A stretch of DNA of 9,413 bases, taken from the NCBI GenBank assembly GCA_017550775.1, contig JAFZOA010000748.1:1-9413 (forward strand), given 5' to 3'. The position numbers and the translations under genes were made by a program. The notes under the pieces are model-generated. The model did not search any database and had not been told where the DNA came from. It saw nothing but the letters and a program-made list of their open reading frames with translations. Every line of letters begins with the position of its first letter. The first letter of the stretch is position 1. The DNA is from Ruminiclostridium sp. (GTDB lineage: Bacteria > Bacillota_A > Clostridia > Oscillospirales > Ruminococcaceae). Below, in pieces: positions 5,036 through 9,413 of this stretch.

Positions 5036-7426
5036 TTACTTTCTTCTGCCTCTCTTGCGCTTGTCCTTTCTGAGCAGCAGAAGCGAGCCTGCTGCGGCAG
5101 CCGGGATTATGATGCCCGCAGCGACGCCGGTGGCGGGGTTCGCGGTCTTGTTCGTGGGAGAAACGTTAACGGCAGCGGTCTTGTTATCCTCGACAAGCTT
5201 TGCCGTGTTGTCGGAGTTGTTTACCTTGCCGTAGGAATTGCTTCCGTTGTTATCAACAGTGGGAGCGGCTGAATTGCCCTGTTCGCCGTATACATAGATC
5301 ACGCGGCCTTCCGTACCGTCGCGTCCGTCACGTCCGTCCTTACCGTCTTTGCCGTCTCTGCCGTCTGCACCGTCTGTGCCTTTCTCTCCTTTGAGAGAAG
5401 CGAGCCATGCCGACTCGGAGCCGGTGAAGCCGTTGCGTACTGCGACTTCATAAGCGGAGTCTCCGACAAGTGAGTTGAGCCACTCGCGCTCGGTGCCTCT
5501 GAAACCGTTGCGCACAGCCACGTCGTATGCGGATTCACCGTAGGAGCCGTATGTCCCGAGCTTCTTTACTACTTCGTTGGCTACGAGGGCAACAAAGTTG
5601 TCTATGCTGCCGTATCTGCTCAGAGCCCAGTCGCTCAGGCTGTTATAGCCGTTGTAATAGTAGGAGTCATAGTACTTGATCTTGTCTACCTCGTCTTTGA
5701 GATCTTCAAGACTTGAATTGAGCGCCGCGATCTGCTGTTTGAGATCGGTTATCTCGCTTTCGTACGCGAATCTCTGGTTGTAGAGATCCTGATAGGTTAT
5801 ATAGTTGTTGAGTGCGCTTGTCTCAACGTACTTGTTGAGATCGTTGGTGGTCACGTAATTATTAAGCTGATCTGTGGTGGCGTACTTGTTAAGATCGTTC
5901 GTGGTAGCGTACTTGTTGAGGTCATTCGTGGTAGCGTATTTGTTGAGGTCGTCGGTGGTAGCGTAGTTGCTCAGATCATCGGTGGTAACATACTTGTTAA
6001 GCTCATCCGCGGTTATGAACCCGGTAAGATCGTTCTTCTGCACATACCCTTCGAGAGCCTTGTTTATTGTCGTATTGAGATTTGAGGTAGCAGCTATGCT
6101 GTCGATAATGTCCTTGAGAGTCACACCGCTTTCCTGGATGTCGTTCTTGAAGGTGTTGAGCACGCTTAAAACGTCAAACAGTGAAGTATAGTGCGAACCG
6201 TCGGGCTTGGTGAGATTGTTTGTGATGAGTTCGAGCTGTTCCTTGAACTCCTGTATTGTTTCATAAGCCTTTTGGTCGAGGTAATACTGTATTGCGGTCT
6301 TATAGCTCTCCACCGGTGTGCCTGTGCCGATGAGCTCCTTGATTATCGCGTCAACGATCTGCTTTGTGACAGCCTCGTTCACCACGGATACGGCACCGCC
6401 GCTTGTACCGAGTCCGAAAACTCTGTATATCTCGTTGTCGATAGTATCCTTCTGGGTTGAAATAAGCGCATTTGCAAGGTCGCTCAGGTGAGATGTCTCG
6501 GTGGGTGCGTAGTATTTCTTTATCTCTGCGGCAACATCTTCCGCGGTCGCATATCTCGCCTTGCTGTCCTCGTCGTAAAGCTCGGACATAAGATCCTTCT
6601 TTACGTTGTCGATGTATGTCTTGACATTTGTCTTGCTGAGTTCTTCTTCGGTAAAACCGAGGACTTCCTGTAACTTTTCGTCAACGATAGGCTCGATATA
6701 GTCTTCCTTGTAGTAGTCCATTTCGTCCTGTCTCATCACGGTGTAATACCATTCATTGACAGAACTGCTGAATGGAATGGTTTTATCCGCGTTAAGGCTT
6801 GTCGGCTTGAACACGCGGGTGACTACCTCGTTGGACGAACCGTTTGCGGGGTCGATGACGTTGTAGTGTTCTTTCAGATAATATGCGTAGGAAGGCTTTA
6901 CGCCGTATGCTTCTATCAGAGCGCCGAGAGTGTTTGCACCGCTGAAGGTATAGTTGAGCTCTGCTGTGCCGAAACCTGCCGCTGCAACATTGGTGATCTT
7001 GAATATCGTATTGTTGGACAGGGTAGTGAAGCTCAGTTTGGGGTCAAATCCGGTGGAATAAAAACCCGTTTTGTTGACAGGATCGTTGCCTGAGGAGTTG
7101 TTTAAGGCGGTAAAGAAAGTATTGTCAAGGACAATTGAATACTCTGTGATCGAGTCAGAAATGATAAACCGGAAGGACTTTCCCTGTTTTGCCCAGTTGT
7201 TCATTGTGACGAGTGCATCGCCGGATATAAATGTAGCTGAATCCAGGTCGTTGGAGATAGTGAGTGAAGTCTGACCGGAATAAGTCGTGAAGTAATCGGT
7301 TATGTAGTAGTCCAGATCCATACCGTTTGTGTTGTACGCAGCCGAGTTTACCGTAAGCATACCCGCCGCGCCCGACGAGGCTACCGCAATTATTGCCAGA
7401 ACGGATATGAGCTTCCTGAATTTCAT
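5036..7426 (-). CDS. Secreted, wall-anchored coiled-coil/collagen-like surface fibre
   Basis: A 796-residue exported protein, numbered from the ATG at 7426. Residues 1-30 are a signal peptide (MKFRKL, hydrophobic core, VNSAA). Residues 31-230 form a Tyr/Asn/Ser-rich domain I do not recognise, and 231-460 are largely helical and charged. Residues 461-550 are ten 9-residue repeats (consensus YATTNDLNK), and 555-585 is a heptad coiled coil (ITDLKQQIAALNSSLEDLKDEV). Two SAYxVAVRNGF repeats follow at 632-680, then nine Gly-X-Y triplets at 680-706, a low-complexity linker, and the sorting signal: NPATG (763-767), a hydrophobic span and RKDKRKRGRRK. Everything points to a stiff, probably trimeric stalk attached by sortase to the cell wall. 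An alternative ATG at 7447 adds 7 residues but has no ribosome binding site; AAAGGA precedes 7426 at a rather long 12 nt. It lies downstream of a probable exopolysaccharide operon. An adhesin or envelope role is inference. Confidence 0.85.
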   Translation of the reverse strand: MKFRKLISVLAIIAVASSGAAGMLTVNSAAYNTNGMDLDYYITDYFTTYSGQTSLTISNDLDSATFISGDALVTMNNWAKQGKSFRFIISDSITEYSIVLDNTFFTALNNSSGNDPVNKTGFYSTGFDPKLSFTTLSNNTIFKITNVAAAGFGTAELNYTFSGANTLGALIEAYGVKPSYAYYLKEHYNVIDPANGSSNEVVTRVFKPTSLNADKTIPFSSSVNEWYYTVMRQDEMDYYKEDYIEPIVDEKLQEVLGFTEEELSKTNVKTYIDNVKKDLMSELYDEDSKARYATAEDVAAEIKKYYAPTETSHLSDLANALISTQKDTIDNEIYRVFGLGTSGGAVSVVNEAVTKQIVDAIIKELIGTGTPVESYKTAIQYYLDQKAYETIQEFKEQLELITNNLTKPDGSHYTSLFDVLSVLNTFKNDIQESGVTLKDIIDSIAATSNLNTTINKALEGYVQKNDLTGFITADELNKYVTTDDLSNYATTDDLNKYATTNDLNKYATTNDLNKYATTDQLNNYVTTNDLNKYVETSALNNYITYQDLYNQRFAYESEITDLKQQIAALNSSLEDLKDEVDKIKYYDSYYYNGYNSLSDWALSRYGSIDNFVALVANEVVKKLGTYGSYGESAYDVAVRNGFRGTEREWLNSLVGDSAYEVAVRNGFTGSESAWLASLKGEKGTDGADGRDGKDGKDGRDGRDGTEGRVIYVYGEQGNSAAPTVDNNGSNSYGKVNNSDNTAKLVEDNKTAAVNVSPTNKTANPATGVAAGIIIPAAAAGSLLLLRKDKRKRGRRK
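5126..5140 (-). other. NPATG sortase sorting motif
   Basis: These codons encode NPATG, followed by about 18 hydrophobic residues and an 11-residue tail of nearly all Lys and Arg. This is the complete tripartite sorting signal, with NPxTG in place of classical LPxTG. Such variants are common in Clostridia and are known substrates of non-class-A sortases. No sortase gene lies in the window. Confidence 0.75.
5309..5389 (-). repeat. Collagen-like Gly-X-Y block
   Basis: Nine uninterrupted triplets begin GEK-GTD-GAD and continue with GRD and GKD copies, ending GTE. There is no Pro, and Asp fills most Y positions with Lys or Arg at X, a charge-paired form of bacterial collagen. It is short for an independent triple helix and probably extends a trimeric stalk. 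Confidence 0.8.
5387..5533 (-). repeat. Two 25-residue SAYxVAVRNGF repeats
   Basis: The units start with SAYDVAVRNGFRGTEREWLNSL and SAYEVAVRNGFTGSESAWLASL at a 25-residue spacing. The same SAYxxAVxNGFxGTExEWLxSLKG module commonly precedes collagen-like repeats in Firmicute tail-fibre and surface proteins, where it probably acts as a trimerisation or registration element. Confidence 0.75.
5777..6046 (-). repeat. Ten tandem 27-bp units coding 9-residue repeats
   Basis: The encoded units run YVQKNDLTG, FITADELNK, YVTTDDLSN, YATTDDLNK, YATTNDLNK twice, YATTDQLNN, YVTTNDLNK, YVETSALNN and YITYQDLYN. Central units are nearly identical in DNA, while the flanking ones have diverged, typical of unit gain and loss by recombination. 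The pattern aromatic/A-T-x-D-D-hydrophobic matches the nonad repeats known to form alpha/beta coiled coils. Confidence 0.85.
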
Positions 7427-7478
7427 TTTTCTTTGCCGTCCTTTCATAGAACATACTTGTTTGGTTTACGATTTAAAG

Positions 7479-7495
7479 TTCCGGAGTTTCCGGAA
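7479..7495 (-). terminator. Possible weak terminator or attenuating hairpin before fibre gene
   Basis: TTCCGGA and TCCGGAA form a perfect 7-bp stem around a 3-nt loop, 9 nt past the stop of the 176-residue membrane protein gene. The - strand tail CTTTAAATCG has only a short T-run. Read-through into the fibre gene is therefore likely. I see no convincing separate promoter in the 58-78 nt before the fibre gene. Confidence 0.35.
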
Positions 7496-7504
7496 ACGAA
7501 GGTT

Positions 7505-8035
7505 TTATTCAAGCTGATCGAGCCTTGTCCGACAGTAAAAATCCGATCTTTTCGCCGTGGACCGAAGCTTTGCTCCCACAAGGAATACTGCCGTGCTTAC
7601 GGCGAGCAGGACGATCGAAACGATCTGCGGATCTCCGTCGCCCGCGATGAGCCGCATAGGCCGCAGCGGTACTGCGCACATAAGGTCGGATATCATCAGC
7701 CGTATGCTGTCAGTTTCCGCAGGGTCGTCCGGTACTATCACAAAAACATAGGGGAGCATGAAGTACAGCGCCGTGAAGAATATGAAGAACCATTGTCTGA
7801 GGAACCCGGCAGCGAGTGACACAGTCGCGCATACACCTGCCGCAAGTATCACAGCTCCCCAGCGGATAACGTCGTTCGTCATTCCCGCGAGCACGCCCGC
7901 GGATATCGCCGCAGCATAGAATATCGCTATGTTTGCGCTGTCCGGCGTATCAAAGAGGTGGTTTATCCGCTCTTTGCAGTATGCCGCGAAGCCGGGGTGT
8001 TCCGCCGTGAGCCTGTCTATCGTTCTCGCGATCAT
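7505..8035 (-). CDS. Small polytopic membrane protein, function unknown
   Basis: A 176-residue protein. A short amphipathic or cytoplasmic N-terminus (MIARTIDRLTAEHPGF) precedes four hydrophobic spans at about 36-52, 58-78, 82-102 and 138-157, and a basic C-terminal tail (GAKLRSTAKRSDFYCRTR). A loop with DDPAETDS (103-110) lies between spans three and four. I do not recognise the family. Its ATG overlaps the stop of the upstream EpsG-like gene (ATGA), and it has a textbook ribosome binding site, GGAGGTGATC (8041-8050), complementary to the 16S 3' end, so it is probably translated well and coupled. Its position after a kinase and a polymerase-like gene suggests a part in exopolysaccharide assembly, by context only. 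The C-terminus is soluble and positively charged, so it should face the cytoplasm. Confidence 0.8.
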   Translation of the reverse strand: MIARTIDRLTAEHPGFAAYCKERINHLFDTPDSANIAIFYAAAISAGVLAGMTNDVIRWGAVILAAGVCATVSLAAGFLRQWFFIFFTALYFMLPYVFVIVPDDPAETDSIRLMISDLMCAVPLRPMRLIAGDGDPQIVSIVLLAVSTAVFLVGAKLRSTAKRSDFYCRTRLDQLE

Positions 8036-9111
8036 GTTCCGATCACCTCCGCTATAACAGCGTCAAACGCGCTCGCTCCGAATGTATCTCCGAGGACGAG
8101 AGCGGTGCATATCCCGGTAAGGATCGCAACGCAGGTCGCGGCGAATACCTTCGCGGAAGTGTTTTTCTCCGACGGGAACAATATCTGAACGAACCGTGTC
8201 CCGATAGAGAACGCATCCGGGGCGAGCGGCACTGCCGACATCATCAGCAGCATGAATGCTATCCCGGACAGCTCGGCTTTCCACAGAGCCGCCGCCGACA
8301 GCAGAGCCCCGCATATCATCACCGGCACGAGCGTTTCATACCGTCCTTCGCGGTTTCGGTACATACGGTACATCAGCAGCGAGATCAGCGCGGCGATAAC
8401 GGATATAACAGTGCATAGCACCGACGAGCCGGGTATGCTGTACCGTCCGTCGCCGAACATCGTGTAGACTGTCTCCGTCACGGCGGGGAATATCACCGCG
8501 AGACCCGCGGCAAGCGCCGAGAATATAGCCGATATAAGCGGCTTTGGTATTATTATCACAAAGTATAGCGGTATCAGCAGGAGCGCGGACATATCAAAGC
8601 ACGACGCGGCAAGGACTGCTGCCGCAAATCTGAAAAATCGTCTTTCTCTGACATATTTCACCGAGATCAGACAGATAAGCGCCGAGGTGAACAGTGCCGA
8701 CCCCGCGAAATACACCGGCAGGAAGCACGCTGTAAGCACTGCGCCCGCCTCATAGGGTGAGTCTGTACAGTTATAGAGCGCGTATGCCGAGATCACCGTC
8801 TGAACGCACGCGGCCGCTATCGGGAACACGAGAGGTTCATTGCTGTATGCCGTGCATATCTTCATTATCAGCAGGTAAGCGGGCGGAGCATCTATGGCTC
8901 CGAGCGAATCAAAGCTTATCGACCCGCTGAGAAGACTGAGCAGAGAGTAACTGTCAGATTCCGGCTCCGGGAAGCCGTTTATAAAGCTTATCCCGCATAC
9001 CGCAAACACGACCGCTGCGGAAGCGGCGCAAAACATGAGCCGCTTATCGGCTTTTTTGCACACAAATCCGAATAAGCATATCAGAAGCGGGATAACGATG
9101 AGAATTATCAT
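8032..9111 (-). CDS. Divergent EpsG/Wzy-like polysaccharide polymerase
   Basis: A 359-residue protein with roughly ten membrane spans. Length, topology and order of features resemble EpsG-family proteins, which polymerise or process exopolysaccharide at the membrane. ESDSYSLLSLL (51-61) stands where the family has its D-x-x-x-Y external loop, APPAYLLIMKI (75-85) matches the following helix, and YVRERRFFRFAAAVLAASCFDMSALLLIPLYF (153-184) matches the most conserved block. In that block EpsG proteins normally read F-H-x-S-A; here His is replaced by Asp173, and the preceding R-Q-x-I-A segment is also missing. It is therefore a remote or functionally altered member. The start is 3 nt after the kinase stop with no visible ribosome binding site, so translation is probably by coupling. 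It overlaps the next gene by 4 nt. An O-antigen-ligase-like function remains possible. Confidence 0.6.
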   Translation of the reverse strand: MIILIVIPLLICLFGFVCKKADKRLMFCAASAAVVFAVCGISFINGFPEPESDSYSLLSLLSGSISFDSLGAIDAPPAYLLIMKICTAYSNEPLVFPIAAACVQTVISAYALYNCTDSPYEAGAVLTACFLPVYFAGSALFTSALICLISVKYVRERRFFRFAAAVLAASCFDMSALLLIPLYFVIIIPKPLISAIFSALAAGLAVIFPAVTETVYTMFGDGRYSIPGSSVLCTVISVIAALISLLMYRMYRNREGRYETLVPVMICGALLSAAALWKAELSGIAFMLLMMSAVPLAPDAFSIGTRFVQILFPSEKNTSAKVFAATCVAILTGICTALVLGDTFGASAFDAVIAEVIGT

Positions 9112-9114
9112 TGG

Positions 9115-9413
9115 TCACATATCATCATACGCTGTGTCGCCTTCCCGGTCGGTCGGCAGATCGGCGTTCTCTTCGACAGAGCTCTTGTAGTCGCTGCTCT
9201 TGTCGTATTTCATAGAACAGTAAGTCTTTATCACACCGAGGAACTTTGCCTTTGAGAGCGAGATCGTTGAGAGTGCGTTTTTAAGCTCTGTGTGTGTGGT
9301 CTTGTTTTCCCGCAGTACGAGAGCCGTTCCTCCGGTAAATCCGCCGAACAGAAGCGAGTCGTTCGCGATGCACAGAGGAGGTGTATCTATAACGATATAA
9401 TCGTAGTAATCAT
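9115..9413 (-). CDS. CpsD-like bacterial tyrosine kinase, C-terminal part
   Basis: The gene enters from the right edge; 98 residues remain before the stop. DYYDYIVIDTPPL (1-13 of the fragment) is the Walker B region of CpsD/CapB/Wzc tyrosine kinases. NDSLLFGGFTGGTALVLRENKTTHTELKNAL (18-47) and AKFLGVIKTYC (55-65) follow in family order. These kinases control chain length and export of capsule or exopolysaccharide through phosphorylation of a C-terminal Tyr cluster. The tail here (KYDKSSDYKSSVEENADLPTDREGDTAYDDM) has only three scattered tyrosines instead of a run, a sign of weaker or altered autophosphorylation. Whether a Wzz-type membrane domain is fused to the N-terminus cannot be seen. It is the first visible gene of the leftward surface-polysaccharide operon. 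Confidence 0.88.
   Translation of the reverse strand, partial: DYYDYIVIDTPPLCIANDSLLFGGFTGGTALVLRENKTTHTELKNALSTISLSKAKFLGVIKTYCSMKYDKSSDYKSSVEENADLPTDREGDTAYDDM

Noticed and set aside
5777..6046. Tandem 27-bp repeats as a possible CRISPR array
   Set aside because: There are no spacers; units are directly adjacent, in frame, and encode a regular 9-residue protein repeat.

Overview
The window comes from a spore-forming Firmicute, most likely a gut Oscillospiraceae/Ruminococcaceae relative. The evidence is a dipicolinate synthase operon behind a sigma-K-like promoter, Clostridia-style ribosome binding sites, a signal-peptidase-like protein with the N-terminal layout common in this family, and a surface protein with an NPATG cell-wall sorting signal. 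Assignment below family level would be a guess.

Left part (1-1860, + strand): the 3' end of a rubredoxin gene and its terminator, then dpaA-dpaB (spoVFA-spoVFB), whose products make dipicolinic acid for the spore core. The pair overlaps by 8 nt, is preceded by an almost ideal sigma-K promoter and a hairpin at the predicted mRNA 5' end, and closes with a terminator shared with the convergent gene. The usual B. subtilis partners asd, dapG and dapA do not follow.

Centre (1855-4968): a regulatory island. A LexA/CI-like repressor (XRE helix-turn-helix plus self-cleaving S24 peptidase) is transcribed leftward. Divergent from it are a 74-residue four-CxxC zinc-ribbon protein and a DUF1492-type phage sigma-like protein. 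This resembles a phage lysogeny switch, but no phage structural, integrase or replication genes are in view. Downstream of the repressor, also leftward, is a 454-residue membrane protein that looks like a dead signal peptidase: the catalytic Ser and His are replaced, and it carries a long basic, Gln-rich cytoplasmic tail. A 20-bp tandem repeat over its promoter resembles sequences in the repressor/zinc-ribbon intergenic region, so the repressor may control it too.

Right part (4930-9413, - strand): a probable exopolysaccharide and surface locus. In transcription order it holds the C-terminal end of a CpsD-like tyrosine kinase, a divergent EpsG/Wzy-like polytopic protein, a 176-residue membrane protein of unknown function, and a large secreted fibre. 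The fibre has a novel-looking N-terminal domain, ten tandem 9-residue repeats of the alpha/beta-coiled-coil type, a heptad coiled coil, two SAYxVAVRNGF repeats, nine collagen-like Gly-X-Y triplets and an NPATG anchor. The first three genes are packed with a 3-nt gap and a 4-nt overlap; the fibre gene follows closely and ends at a strong hairpin terminator.

No tRNA, rRNA, CRISPR array, insertion sequence or riboswitch was recognised.
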